Counted from the first letter of the stretch, positions 1 through 9,258 are shown. The stretch is 56,953 bases of DNA from Bacteroidales bacterium (GCA_012521995.1 JAAYLH010000080.1:1-56953); one strand, 5' to 3'. Numbers and translations are program-made. Notes: generated from the letters alone by a model not told the origin.

Positions 1-5
1 CATTT

Positions 6-908
6 TTAGTTTTTCTTTTTACATTCCTCATTTATTCCTAACACGTAATTTTCAATCACCTCTATTTCGCGTGCGGTTTCCCATCCATCAAAACCTTTCA
101 GATGATTGTATTGGATGCTTGCTTCAAAGGCTGAAAGATATTTTGCAGCTAAAGGCTTATAAGACCAATGCCACTTTTCTTCTTCATAGCCTTCGGGGCG
201 TTGGACATCACGGGCAGTATAGGGTTGGCAGAAGCCAAAGCGGGAGGCATTTGCCGACAGCCAATCGTAAACATTCTTGCCCTGCCCCGACTCAAAGTAG
301 CTGTTGACCAGGCTGTTCAGGTCGATATCAGTGCCCCAGTGATGGCGGGAAGTCCCCGGCATGGAGCTGAAGCGCAGGATCTCACGGGCGCGTTCAACAG
401 GGTCTACAATACCGGTTGCCCGGATGTTGCCTTCGAGCATTTGCCTTCCATTCCATTTGTCATTCCATATGCGGCGCTGGTGATTGAAGGTACGCATGGC
501 TGAAATAACAACAAGCTTGATCCCATCGGCAGCGGCGGCGGCGTGCATTTCCTTAAAAGCCGCATAGGCGCCTTTGTGCATATACATGCCCGGACGACTG
601 GCAAAACGGTCTTCAATCCGGACAAAATCATCATGGGCCGCAGGATCAATTTTCCCAAGCAACAGCTCAGGGAGAATTGAAGGGATCTGATTCTGGGAAT
701 GGCTTTCCATTTGGTTAGTGGTTTCTTCAGTTTGTGTAGGGGTTTGATCTTCAGCTTGGATGGAAATATAGAAGCCGGTGTCGGAGCCAGGCTTTTCCTG
801 CTTTATAAAGAGGAACACGGCAGTCAGGATTATTACCAGGGAGATTGCCAGCCAGCCATTAAGCCTGTTGATTATTCTTTTCTTCAAAACGTTCAAAGCT
901 TTTGTCAA
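6..908 (-). CDS. VanY-type D-alanyl-D-alanine carboxypeptidase (M15B)
   Basis: Probable zinc carboxypeptidase that trims the terminal D-Ala of peptidoglycan stem peptides outside the cytoplasmic membrane. Residues 18-36 form one hydrophobic segment (signal anchor), followed by a Gln/Thr-rich linker to about residue 85. The M15 signature SxHxxGxxxD is seen at 187-196 (His189, Asp196), and the second metal/catalytic part EKWHW at 244-248 (Glu244, His247). Length (300 aa) fits a membrane-anchored member. No ATG precedes the anchor in frame; the start used is TTG at 908, and the next Met is residue 67, inside the linker, so the start is uncertain. Two bases after the stop codon an ATG lies at positions 3-1 on the same strand, so another gene may begin just off the window edge. 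Family assignment is firm; substrate is inferred. Confidence 0.85.
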   Translation of the reverse strand: MTKALNVLKKRIINRLNGWLAISLVIILTAVFLFIKQEKPGSDTGFYISIQAEDQTPTQTEETTNQMESHSQNQIPSILPELLLGKIDPAAHDDFVRIEDRFASRPGMYMHKGAYAAFKEMHAAAAADGIKLVVISAMRTFNHQRRIWNDKWNGRQMLEGNIRATGIVDPVERAREILRFSSMPGTSRHHWGTDIDLNSLVNSYFESGQGKNVYDWLSANASRFGFCQPYTARDVQRPEGYEEEKWHWSYKPLAAKYLSAFEASIQYNHLKGFDGWETAREIEVIENYVLGINEECKKKN

Positions 909-948
909 ACAAATTTATCCAAATTCATTGGAAATTTACGCCCGAAGC

Positions 949-983
949 TTGTTGTTTCATTCTTTCAACTTGTTTTATCTTTG
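949..983 (+). promoter_or_regulatory. Candidate Bacteroidota promoter for arfB
   Basis: TATCTTTG at 976-983 matches the TAnnTTTG -7 element exactly. A TTG-containing stretch (CTTGTTG, about 948-954) lies 21 bp upstream and could be the -33 element. It is 58 bp from the arfB start. Inferred from consensus only. Confidence 0.4.
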
Positions 984-1041
984 GAAATTGAAATTTCTAA
1001 TGCAGGGGCCTTCATACACCCTGACCTTTTAAATCTGTTCA

Positions 1042-1455
1042 ATGATGGACTTCCCTCCGGTTGCTGAGCGAAATTTTCTTCCTGAATTGCGCTTTCAGAC
1101 CGCCCGCAGCAGCGGGCCGGGCGGGCAACATGTAAACAAGACAGAGACCCGCGTAGAGCTTTACTTTCCTGTTGAAAATTCTGCCTTGCTCAATGAGGAA
1201 GAGAAGGAACGGATCCTGCAAAAGCTTCAGAAGCGCATCAATGCCGATGGCGAACTGATGGTCAGTTCAGAAAAGACCCGATCACAGGCCAAGAATAAGG
1301 AAGACTGCATTGCGAAGTTTTATGACTGGATAAAGAAAGCCCTGCATATCCAGAAAAAAAGGGTTCGCACCCGTCCTTCGGCGGCCAGTGTAAAAAAAAG
1401 ACTGGAGGCTAAACGCCTCCAGTCTGAGAAAAAATCTTTGCGTAAAAAGCCCTGA
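1042..1455 (+). CDS. arfB: Alternative ribosome-rescue peptidyl-tRNA hydrolase ArfB
   Basis: Releases nascent peptides from ribosomes stalled at the 3' end of an mRNA without a stop codon. The GGQ catalytic motif is at residues 27-29 within SSGPGGQHVNKTETRVEL, the hallmark of class I release-factor-like domains. The protein is 137 aa, ArfB-sized and lacking the codon-recognition domains of RF1/RF2. The C-terminal tail after about residue 105 is Lys/Arg-rich, as expected for the segment that enters the empty mRNA channel. Two Met codons are adjacent (1042 and 1045). The gene is divergent from the carboxypeptidase and meets the S9 peptidase tail to tail with no gap. Its 3' end also encodes the hairpin of the opposite-strand terminator (1391-1425). 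Confidence 0.93.
   Translation: MMDFPPVAERNFLPELRFQTARSSGPGGQHVNKTETRVELYFPVENSALLNEEEKERILQKLQKRINADGELMVSSEKTRSQAKNKEDCIAKFYDWIKKALHIQKKRVRTRPSAASVKKRLEAKRLQSEKKSLRKKP
1391..1425 (-). terminator. Rho-independent terminator of the S9 peptidase, inside arfB
   Basis: A perfect 11-bp stem (AGACTGGAGGC at 1399-1409 with its complement at 1415-1425) and a 5-nt loop. Read on the minus strand it is followed by a run of eight T, the classical intrinsic terminator. It lies entirely within the last codons of convergent arfB, so the coding sequence for the basic tail doubles as terminator for the neighbouring gene. Confidence 0.8.
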
Positions 1456-3477
1456 TTATTTAAGCCACTGATCAAGCCATTTAAAGAACTCACGCTGCCA
1501 GAGGATGCTGTTTTGGGGCTTGAGCACAAAATGGCTTTCTTCGGGGAAGAACAAAAAGCGGCTGGGGATGCCCTGCAGCTGGGCTGCGTTGAAGGCCTGC
1601 ATCCCCTCGGACTTGGGCACGCGGTAATCACGCCCACCGTGGATCACCAGGATGGGTGTATCCCAATTGCCCACAAAGTTGTGGGGAGAGAAATCGTAGC
1701 TATGCGGCCGGGGCTTCTCCCAATAGGAGCCACCAAGGTCCCAGTTGGCAAAGAACATCTCCTCTGTAGAGCCATACCAGCTCTCGAAGTTAAACATTCC
1801 GCAATGGGCGATGAAGGCCTTAAACCGCCCGTTGTGGTTTCCGGCCAGCCAATAAACCGAGAAGCCCCCGTAGCTTGCGCCCACAGCTCCCAGGCGGTTC
1901 TCATCCACAAAGGGCTCAGCCGCAACGGCATCGATGGCACTAAAATAATCTTTCATATTTTGCCCGCCGTAATCCTGGCTGATCTGGTCGTTCCACTCCT
2001 GTCCGAAAGTTGGCAGGCCACGACGGTTGGGGGCCACGACAATATAATCGTGGGCAGCCATGATCTGGAAGTTCCAGCGGTAGGAGAAATACTGGCTCAC
2101 GGCACTCTGGGGGCCACCTCCGCAATACAACAGGGCGGGATATTTCTTATTGGGATCGAAGTTGGGAGGGTAGATAACATAAACAAGCATATCCTTATCG
2201 TCGGTAGTTTTCACCCAGCGTTCTTCCACACGGCCCATCTCCAGGCGGTCAAGTACTTCGGCATTCACAGCGGTAATGGCTTGTTGGGTGGTACCCCTGC
2301 GGCCTTCCTCCACGCGATAGATCTCGGTGGGCATCGACATGCTCATGCGCTGGGCAACGAGGTAATTCCCTGCCAGGGCAACAGATTGATAATCGTGCAT
2401 CCCTGTAGTGATCTGGTCGATGCGACCATTGCCCATATCCAGGGAGTATAGCTGATAGGTGGCATTAACCCCACTCAGAAAATAAAGCCTTCTGCTGTCA
2501 GCTGACCATACGAGGTGGTCGGAGCTCTGGTCAAAGCCTTCTGAATAATCACGCCAGTTGCCTGTTTGGAAGTCCATGACCAGGATGCGGTTTTTATCGG
2601 CCTCAAAGCCGGGCCGCTCCATGCTTTCCCAAGCCATGTAACGGCCATCGGGCGAGAAGACCGGGTTTTTATCATAACCGGGATTAAACTCGGTAAGGTT
2701 TTTAGTCTGCCCCCCGGCCAGTTCATAAAGGTAAATATCGGTGTTTGTGCTCACGGCCCATTCCTTGCCTTCCAGTTTTTTGCAGGTGTAGGCCAGGGCT
2801 TTGCCGTCGTGAGTCCAGGCAATCTGCTCGTTGCCACCAAAGGGTGCCACGGGGGAGTCATAAGGTTGCCCTTCCATAATGTCCCAATGACGGCCAATCA
2901 TCCCATCCATATATGGGGCTACGAAGATGTGGCTGTAGTTCTCATCCGACCAGCCATTCCAATGCCTGTACATCAGGTCATCATAAACCAAGGCATCTGC
3001 TTGCGGGAGGTCTGGATGCAGGTCATGAACCGTTGGCATCATCTTCACTTCTTTGGTAAAGAAGATGTGCTTCATATCAGGTGCATAGCCAAATCCTGTG
3101 ATGCCACCTGCAATTTCGGTCAGTTTAACCTGGTTACTGCCATCAGGTTCCATTTCCCAAAGCTGGCCTTCACGAATAAAGCCGATTTTTCTGCCGTCGG
3201 GGCGCCAAACACCATTGGCCTCGCTGGCTTCTGTGCGAGTGAGGCTACGAGGCTGGCCGCCTTCAACCGCCACCACAAAAAGGTCACGAGAGCCCCTGTT
3301 GGTTTCAATGTCATAGGAAGTCACCCCATAAAGCACCTGCGTGCCGTCGGGCGAGATCTGCACATCGCTGATGCGGTTCAGTTCCCACAAGTTCTCGGGG
3401 ATCATGGCTTTGCGCTGAGCTGGCAGCGCGATGGAAATGGCCAGCACCAAGCTGGCCAGTAAAAACAATCTTTTCAT
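1456..3477 (-). CDS. S9 family prolyl oligopeptidase-type peptidase
   Basis: Secreted serine peptidase expected to cut short peptides, as in the DPP/acylaminoacyl peptidase group. The N-terminus has a signal peptide (about residues 1-20, ending near PAQ). Residues 30-400 hold repeated TolB/WD40-like blades (for example SPDGTQVLYGV, SPDGRYMAWES). The C-terminal alpha/beta hydrolase domain shows the nucleophile elbow GASYGG with Ser535, Asp617 in GGRDYRVP, and His649 in ESHFV. Length 673 aa is normal for the family. The start ATG at 3477 gives the signal peptide directly. It ends at the base next to the arfB stop. No operon partner is obvious. Confidence 0.93.
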   Translation of the reverse strand: MKRLFLLASLVLAISIALPAQRKAMIPENLWELNRISDVQISPDGTQVLYGVTSYDIETNRGSRDLFVVAVEGGQPRSLTRTEASEANGVWRPDGRKIGFIREGQLWEMEPDGSNQVKLTEIAGGITGFGYAPDMKHIFFTKEVKMMPTVHDLHPDLPQADALVYDDLMYRHWNGWSDENYSHIFVAPYMDGMIGRHWDIMEGQPYDSPVAPFGGNEQIAWTHDGKALAYTCKKLEGKEWAVSTNTDIYLYELAGGQTKNLTEFNPGYDKNPVFSPDGRYMAWESMERPGFEADKNRILVMDFQTGNWRDYSEGFDQSSDHLVWSADSRRLYFLSGVNATYQLYSLDMGNGRIDQITTGMHDYQSVALAGNYLVAQRMSMSMPTEIYRVEEGRRGTTQQAITAVNAEVLDRLEMGRVEERWVKTTDDKDMLVYVIYPPNFDPNKKYPALLYCGGGPQSAVSQYFSYRWNFQIMAAHDYIVVAPNRRGLPTFGQEWNDQISQDYGGQNMKDYFSAIDAVAAEPFVDENRLGAVGASYGGFSVYWLAGNHNGRFKAFIAHCGMFNFESWYGSTEEMFFANWDLGGSYWEKPRPHSYDFSPHNFVGNWDTPILVIHGGRDYRVPKSEGMQAFNAAQLQGIPSRFLFFPEESHFVLKPQNSILWQREFFKWLDQWLK

Positions 3478-3588
3478 GTTGTTCTGGTTTTATGTTTAGC
3501 TTTCAAGAAGGCAAGATTCTGGGCGTAAAAATAGCAATATAATAATGGTCGGGGAAAGATAATTTTTGAAAAACTTAAGGAAAGGAGA

Positions 3589-4884
3589 TCAGGCAGATGG
3601 ACTTTCCATTTGTTCACGCTTCCTGCGCAATAATCCGCCTAGGGTGTCAATCAGTCCAAAATAACTCAGCAGAATCAGGATATGAATGTAATGGTGTAAG
3701 AAGATCATGGAAACATACACCAGTGCCAGGAGCAGGAAATAGCTCCAACGCTCAAGCAGAAAAACCCAAATTCGCTGCAGAAGAGTCTTGCCTTCAGGCA
3801 GGTCCATATGGTGAAAGAAAATATGGTAGGTACAAAAGAAAAACACTACAAAAAGCAGGAGCAAATATCCCCTTGAGATAATATTATCGCCCTGACGAAG
3901 GGATTCAAGGATATTGATCAGCACAATAGGTCCCGCAGCAAATGCCGAGATGGTTTGATGCAAATCATAAACCCCTTCAATATCTCCGATAACCACCACC
4001 TGCCCTTCTCCCAGAAAATAATCCTCGAAAAGGCCCAGATGAATGTAGCTAAGGCCTTCCACAAAATCAGACTGCACGTACCTGAATTCAGGGATAACTG
4101 TATTTATCACCCAGCGCCCATCCAGGGTATAATAGGGAATGAACCACCATTTTTTCCTTTCCATGGATTTTCCTGAGATGTTTTCATAGGCCAGTAATGG
4201 CACTTGTTTATAATGCTCATACATGATGAAACTGTATTTCAGGAATTGCTCATTGAGATAAGAGGATCGATATTGAGAAAGTCCTGACTTACCCTCAAAC
4301 ACAGGGGTCACCAGGGCTTTTTCCTGGTCGTTGTAAAAGGCAGGCATGGCAAATTTGCCTTTTGCAGAAAGGCTTCTTATGACCTCCTGCAACAGGCTGT
4401 CGGCTTGTGAGTCGGCTGAGGGAAGTTCAAAAAACACATCGCAGATCACAAAGGCGATGCGGTCTGAATTCACATCCAGGATCCTGAGTTTCTCCGCAAG
4501 AAGCCTGCGGTCTGTTATTACGGTATTGATGGTATTGTCATTGTCCAGTGGCAGCAGGGCATTGTTTTTAGAGGTATTGATTACGAGGTAACGGTCTGAA
4601 ACATTGTCCGGAGGTGGTTTATTTAAGATCACATCATTTACAAAAGCCCGCATGTTCATATGGTCGTTCATGAAGCCAAATCCGTCCATTACATTCACAT
4701 ATCCAAGCCAAAGCATCACCAGGGCAATCAGCCAGATGGAATGCACCGCTGAGAGGATGGCATGCTTCCCCTTCATACCGGGAAATAAAAAGAAAATGAA
4801 CCTATTGAGAGAAATTTTCAGTTTACCCCAAAATTGAGGTAGCCTTGTTTTCTTGCTTTTCCCTGGATGTGCCTTTTGAGCCAT
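3589..4884 (-). CDS. CHASE2-domain membrane sensor without an output domain
   Basis: Predicted membrane protein with an extracytoplasmic CHASE2 sensory domain. A transmembrane helix spans about residues 41-62, followed by a long soluble part to about 330. Its end carries the CHASE2-like stretch VVVIGDIEGVYDLHQTISAF then PIVLINILESLRQGD, equivalent to the conserved 'G-A-T-x-x-D-x-x-x-T-P ... G-v-x-i-H-A-n' region that precedes the C-terminal helices. Three or so hydrophobic segments follow (about 335-357 and two between 380 and 420). It ends in a short charged tail, with no kinase, cyclase or CHAT output domain. It lies 20 bp downstream of the CHAT protein gene, so it is probably the last gene of a three-gene operon. 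The CHASE2 call is by motif reading and moderately sure. Confidence 0.68.
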   Translation of the reverse strand: MAQKAHPGKSKKTRLPQFWGKLKISLNRFIFFLFPGMKGKHAILSAVHSIWLIALVMLWLGYVNVMDGFGFMNDHMNMRAFVNDVILNKPPPDNVSDRYLVINTSKNNALLPLDNDNTINTVITDRRLLAEKLRILDVNSDRIAFVICDVFFELPSADSQADSLLQEVIRSLSAKGKFAMPAFYNDQEKALVTPVFEGKSGLSQYRSSYLNEQFLKYSFIMYEHYKQVPLLAYENISGKSMERKKWWFIPYYTLDGRWVINTVIPEFRYVQSDFVEGLSYIHLGLFEDYFLGEGQVVVIGDIEGVYDLHQTISAFAAGPIVLINILESLRQGDNIISRGYLLLLFVVFFFCTYHIFFHHMDLPEGKTLLQRIWVFLLERWSYFLLLALVYVSMIFLHHYIHILILLSYFGLIDTLGGLLRRKREQMESPSA

Positions 4885-4904
4885 ATAGAAGAAAAAATGG
4901 AGGT

Positions 4905-7900
4905 TTAACGAATCAGTTCAAATCCTGCCCAAAGACTGGGCTGATCTGGATACTGGCTTTTCATATCCTGCCTGGCTTTAAAAAAAGCCCCTTCAATGGA
5001 ATGACTATTTACCAGGTAGCCATAAAAAAGTGTCATGAGCTCCATGGTCTCAAAGTCGGGCACTTCCCAAAGGGAAACGATAAGATTCTCCACACCAGCC
5101 ATAAACAAGGCCCGCTGAAGACCAAACACCCCTTCATTTCCCCTGATGTCGCCCAGCCCGGTTTCACAGGCGGAGAGCACCACCAGTCGGGTTCCATCCA
5201 AATTCATGTTCGACAGTTCATAGGCTGTCAGGATACCATCTTCAATCCCTGCTGGGGGTACTCCCCTTGCCCAGGTCTGGTTGGCCCCCGAGAACAGCAG
5301 TCCACTGCGTAGCAAGGGATGATCAGCCATGCTAAAGACCTCATTGGTACGGGCATCCAACGTTCCGCGATGGAGGTTATCATGATCCTTTGGTGGGAAA
5401 CTAAAGCCATGGCTGGCAACGTGGATTATTGAAGGGGACCTTCCCTCAAGGGCCTTAAACGACTCTTCGGTGGCTTGCTTCCCTGTGAAAGCATGAGAGC
5501 GAAGGTTCTGCCCCGCCAATAGATTGCTGATCTGTTCCACCTCGGCGAGGGTGCCAGGAAGGTAACTCCAGTCCGCTCCCCGCAAACTCCTGTTTCCACC
5601 CGGGATGGTATTTTCAGCCATGGTTTCGGGATTGTAGTTCCTCGCCAGGTGGGCCAGGGTGGTTGCATCTGTATTGTAATCAATGCCCCCGAAGAAAAAC
5701 CCAGTTTCTCCATTAAAGTCCGGGGGTTGGGCCATTAAATTACGCGTTGATGCCAGGTTGTGAAGCTCAAAACGGTCGGAAAGGACTTGTCCACCTGGCA
5801 AGTGAATGGCAGAAAAGGAAAAACGATGCAACAACCCAGTAGGAGAAAAATAAATTACCTTAACTCCTTCCAACAGAGGCAGCATGGGTTCAATGATCAG
5901 ATTGAAAAGACTTTCATTGCCCGGGGCGTACAATTGATCGGGATGCTGCAGTGCCAAGGGATTCAATTCATTGCCCACCGTCAGAAATACCATTCGTGGG
6001 TATTCATATTCAGGCCGCAACAACAGACCGCAATAGAAAATGGAATCTGTTTCTCTGACCCCATCATAATAGTTAAAACTAAGAAACTCCAGGGCTGCCT
6101 CATTGGGTCTCAAGGCATTTCTTACCTGAAGAAAGGCATCCTCTTCAGCCAGCAGCGTATTGATAGGTGTACCCAGACTTATCAGGCGCTGCTTCATTTG
6201 TTTCTGAATGTCATCCAGCTCCTGCTCAAGACCTGCAGGGTCCTGGGTGCGCTGTGGGGCCGGCATTGCATAGATGGCCTCCATTTCTGCCCGCACCTGC
6301 CGCTGACGTTCATTAAGCCGTTGTAACTCATTATCGTTACTATCCTCAACTGCTTCCTGCATTTTTTTTGAAGACTGCAAAAGCAAACCCTTTAAAAAAA
6401 GTTGATTGTCATAAGCCCTGCCTCCTAGCTCAGGAAACGCACCTGTCAACCTGTAATACATTGAATGATATGCATCAAAGTACCTGGTAATATTATTGTT
6501 TATGTAGGCCTCCATTTCCCTTTCTGACCAAATCAGGAGGTTATGGTCAACTAGTTCTATTATTTCCTGGTTACTTTCAATTGCCCTTGTTTTCCCCAGG
6601 ATCAGATTGCCTGCACCCTCAAGATACACGGATTGATTGTGTTTTTTGGTAAGAAAATCAGGGTGGTGTCCATCACCAATGGAAACCTGGGCATTCATGG
6701 CTTTCTCATTCCACTGAAGGGCGCTTTCAAAATCTCCAGTTTTGGCATATACCATTGAAAGGTTACCCATAACGTTTGCATACTCCCTCAAATGGGTATA
6801 ACCTGAATCTTCAAAAACCTCAATGGCTTCCAAATAGTTTACCTCTGCTTTTTCAAGTTCACCCTTGTACCAATAAATTGTTGCCAGGGTGCCCATGCCC
6901 GTGGCATAATCAGGCTCATGTATACCGCCCCTGGGTGCTGATACCTGGCTCCTTAAAAGGTAGTCCTCAGCTAAGTCATAATCGCCTTCAAACATGGCTA
7001 CTCCACCCAGAATACTTAAGCCCGAGGCATAAACATCAAGGTCGGTTTTCCCGATCTGTTCAAGCAGGGTCATGCCTTCTGCCACATACGATCTGGCCTT
7101 TCCAAGGTTATACATTTTGGTATAAACCATGGCAAGGTTTATCAGCGCAGAGCCGATCTCTTCTTCTTTGCCCGAACGTGAGTCTTTCATGGCCTCCAGG
7201 TATTCTAAAAAATACCTTTCTGCGGTATCATATTCACCCACCATTGAATACAATGACCCCAGGACATTGACCATGTCGAGGTATGCTCCCTTTTGTTTTC
7301 CCAGGAAAAGAAGTGAATAGCCTCTGGGCATATTTTGCATCGCATCTTTCAGACGCTCGGCAGCAGGAATCATTTTATTCCACTCAAGCGTTTCTGTATA
7401 GTATTGAAGAAGCTGACTATCAATATTCAATTTATCAGAAAAACTTTCAATCGCATTATTCTCAAGCAATTCAACATACAATGGCTCGCCTTCCTTTTTA
7501 TACCCTTTATTCCAAAATTGATCGGCGAAAATTTTTATTATCTCAAAATATTCCTTTGATGCCGCGCCATGCTTTAGCTTAACTAAAGGCACACTTTTAA
7601 GATAGCTTTTCAACGCTTCCTGCTCACGGCCTTCATTCCAGTAAGCATCACCCAAATGGATATATATTGTTGCCATTTGCTCGTGCTCTTCGCCTAGTTC
7701 ATTCTTTACCAGGCCTGCAAAGGTTTCAAGGTAAGGGATTGCCCGCATATAATCATTTTGCTCTTTATACTTTTCATAAATACGGGTTAGTATGGTTGAA
7801 AAACCACTTCGTAAAGGATCCGGCAAAGCCGAATAAACACTGAGTGCCTTTGAGTAATATTCTTCAGCCTGGCCAGGCTTGTTAAAATCGTGATAAAGCA

Positions 7901-8315
7901 AACCCAGGTAATAATACATATACCCTGCACGGTTTGTATTCCCGATTTCTTCAAGTATACTGGTAGCTGCCAAATAGAATTTTTCGGTATTCACAAAATC
8001 CTTGAGGGTTTCCAGATAATTGTCGCCTATCCGCTCCAGGCAGACGGAGGTAGCAAGTGAAACTTCGAGGTTAATGTCCAGGGCCTGGTTCAGATAATCA
8101 ACAATCCTTTGTGCAGGCCATTGCTTATTGAATTGTGTAATATTTTGCGTTTGAACCCAATGCGTAAGGGGCTGGCCATTCTTGTAATACATGGCATTAT
8201 TGATGGTACCCTCACCATCATAGGCCACCCTCATCCCATCGCTTTTGCCCTGGGCTGATGCCATAAGGGGAAGGAGCAAAACAAAAAGTAAGACTGAAAC
8301 GATACTTTTTCTCAT
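4905..8315 (-). CDS. TPR-CHAT caspase-like protease, exported
   Basis: Large predicted exported protein (1136 aa). The ATG at 8315 gives a clean signal peptide (about residues 1-21, ending ASAQ) and leaves 10 bp to the upstream gene; an in-frame start at 8399 would add 28 residues and overlap that gene, so it is rejected. Residues 60-610 are tetratricopeptide repeats (for example ATIYIHLGDAYWNEGREQEA, YYLGLLYHDFNKPGQAEEYY). About 680-760 is a coiled-coil-like helical region. The C-terminal CHAT domain, a caspase-fold peptidase, has the dyad His969 in IIHVASHG and Cys1050 in VVLSACETGLG, and ends in the usual WAGFELIR. Both catalytic residues are present, so it should be active. Substrates are unknown. 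Neighbours are a FecR-like protein and a CHASE2 sensor. Confidence 0.9.
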   Translation of the reverse strand: MRKSIVSVLLFVLLLPLMASAQGKSDGMRVAYDGEGTINNAMYYKNGQPLTHWVQTQNITQFNKQWPAQRIVDYLNQALDINLEVSLATSVCLERIGDNYLETLKDFVNTEKFYLAATSILEEIGNTNRAGYMYYYLGLLYHDFNKPGQAEEYYSKALSVYSALPDPLRSGFSTILTRIYEKYKEQNDYMRAIPYLETFAGLVKNELGEEHEQMATIYIHLGDAYWNEGREQEALKSYLKSVPLVKLKHGAASKEYFEIIKIFADQFWNKGYKKEGEPLYVELLENNAIESFSDKLNIDSQLLQYYTETLEWNKMIPAAERLKDAMQNMPRGYSLLFLGKQKGAYLDMVNVLGSLYSMVGEYDTAERYFLEYLEAMKDSRSGKEEEIGSALINLAMVYTKMYNLGKARSYVAEGMTLLEQIGKTDLDVYASGLSILGGVAMFEGDYDLAEDYLLRSQVSAPRGGIHEPDYATGMGTLATIYWYKGELEKAEVNYLEAIEVFEDSGYTHLREYANVMGNLSMVYAKTGDFESALQWNEKAMNAQVSIGDGHHPDFLTKKHNQSVYLEGAGNLILGKTRAIESNQEIIELVDHNLLIWSEREMEAYINNNITRYFDAYHSMYYRLTGAFPELGGRAYDNQLFLKGLLLQSSKKMQEAVEDSNDNELQRLNERQRQVRAEMEAIYAMPAPQRTQDPAGLEQELDDIQKQMKQRLISLGTPINTLLAEEDAFLQVRNALRPNEAALEFLSFNYYDGVRETDSIFYCGLLLRPEYEYPRMVFLTVGNELNPLALQHPDQLYAPGNESLFNLIIEPMLPLLEGVKVIYFSPTGLLHRFSFSAIHLPGGQVLSDRFELHNLASTRNLMAQPPDFNGETGFFFGGIDYNTDATTLAHLARNYNPETMAENTIPGGNRSLRGADWSYLPGTLAEVEQISNLLAGQNLRSHAFTGKQATEESFKALEGRSPSIIHVASHGFSFPPKDHDNLHRGTLDARTNEVFSMADHPLLRSGLLFSGANQTWARGVPPAGIEDGILTAYELSNMNLDGTRLVVLSACETGLGDIRGNEGVFGLQRALFMAGVENLIVSLWEVPDFETMELMTLFYGYLVNSHSIEGAFFKARQDMKSQYPDQPSLWAGFELIR

Positions 8316-8325
8316 ACCCCGCTGT

Positions 8326-9195
8326 TTATTGCCCTTCAAAGGCTTGATCAATCTTATCCAGGAGCCAGTTGCTGGCTTCCTCTGAGGAATAAATCCCAAA
8401 GGTTCTTTGAATCTGGCGCTCGCTAACCATCCTGGGGACTAACAAATGGAATATCGCTTCCTTATCCATCACCATTCCATCAAATTGGGCAGAGGCAAAA
8501 AAGGAAAGGATATCATCCAGAAAATAAAGTTGGAATGGTGCAATTTCATCTTCCAGTTTAGTCTCTTGGCCTGTATCACTATTCACCAGGAATAATTTCA
8601 GGTCTTTAGTTTCAAATGAATTCTGTAAACCTTCCCCATCAGACCCCCGCCCACCAAACAAATGCCTGCGGGTAAGAAAAAGAGAATCATTATGCCCTAT
8701 GACGCTTTCAAAAAGCGCTCCATCAAAATCGTACCGGGCAACCAGTTGAACCGGTCCTGAAAATCGGTATTTATCCAACCCTGCGCACAGAACGGTGTCC
8801 TCAGTTAGGAGTACCAGGGCTGACTCACCGGGATTGAACGCCCTCTGAAATTCAAAGTCACTGCGAATAAATTTTACTCCACGGGTAGCCAGCATCAGGT
8901 CACGTCCGGGATTGGCAGCCTGGGCCGGGATTACAACGATCTTTCGCCTGCTGGCATCCAGTAATTGAAGGAAGTCCTGGCCGCTCCCAAAGTCCATCCG
9001 GGCAAATTCTCCCCGCATATTTAATGCATCGCTCAGATCTGAAAGCTCGAGCTTGTCACCACGCTTTAATTCCTGCCCATTATAAGTCACCTTTCCCCTG
9101 ACCATCACCACCTCATAGGGAAACTGGGCAAAACCATTGACTGCACTGTTAAGCATTATGAACTGGAAAACCAACAAAAAGAATCCCCTTTTCAT
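8326..9195 (-). CDS. Secreted FecR-like protein, first gene of the CHAT cassette
   Basis: Not firmly recognised. It has a signal peptide (residues 1-23, cleaved near GFAQ). Residues 25-90 read like a FecR-type domain: VVMVRGKVTYNGQELKRGDKL followed by a region of short beta strands, as in many proteins where FecR sits beside CHAT or CHASE2 proteins. The remaining 200 aa have no motif I recognise. The ATG at 9195 is preferred to GTG at 9198. The gene is 10 bp upstream of the CHAT gene, so co-expression is likely. Inference: an extracytoplasmic partner or regulator of the protease. No catalytic residues are apparent. Confidence 0.6.
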   Translation of the reverse strand: MKRGFFLLVFQFIMLNSAVNGFAQFPYEVVMVRGKVTYNGQELKRGDKLELSDLSDALNMRGEFARMDFGSGQDFLQLLDASRRKIVVIPAQAANPGRDLMLATRGVKFIRSDFEFQRAFNPGESALVLLTEDTVLCAGLDKYRFSGPVQLVARYDFDGALFESVIGHNDSLFLTRRHLFGGRGSDGEGLQNSFETKDLKLFLVNSDTGQETKLEDEIAPFQLYFLDDILSFFASAQFDGMVMDKEAIFHLLVPRMVSERQIQRTFGIYSSEEASNWLLDKIDQAFEGQ

Positions 9196-9250
9196 CACGA
9201 TTGTAATTTTGGATCACCTTTAAAAAGCAACTATTGCGCGTCGAACAAAC

Positions 9251-9258
9251 CAAATGTA
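9251..9258 (-). promoter_or_regulatory. Candidate -7 element for the FecR-CHAT-CHASE2 operon
   Basis: On the minus strand TACATTTG matches TAnnTTTG exactly, 56 bp before the ATG at 9195. A good -33 TTTG is not seen at the usual distance (TTTC lies about 22 bp upstream). Weak to moderate. Confidence 0.4.

Noticed and set aside
2566-3462. Long plus-strand open frame opposite the S9 peptidase
   Set aside because: Shadow of the codon bias of the real gene. The minus-strand protein has signal peptide, blades and catalytic triad.
8316-8399. Longer N-terminus for the CHAT protein
   Set aside because: It would bury the signal peptide 28 residues inside the protein and overlap the upstream gene. The internal ATG at 8315 is far more plausible.
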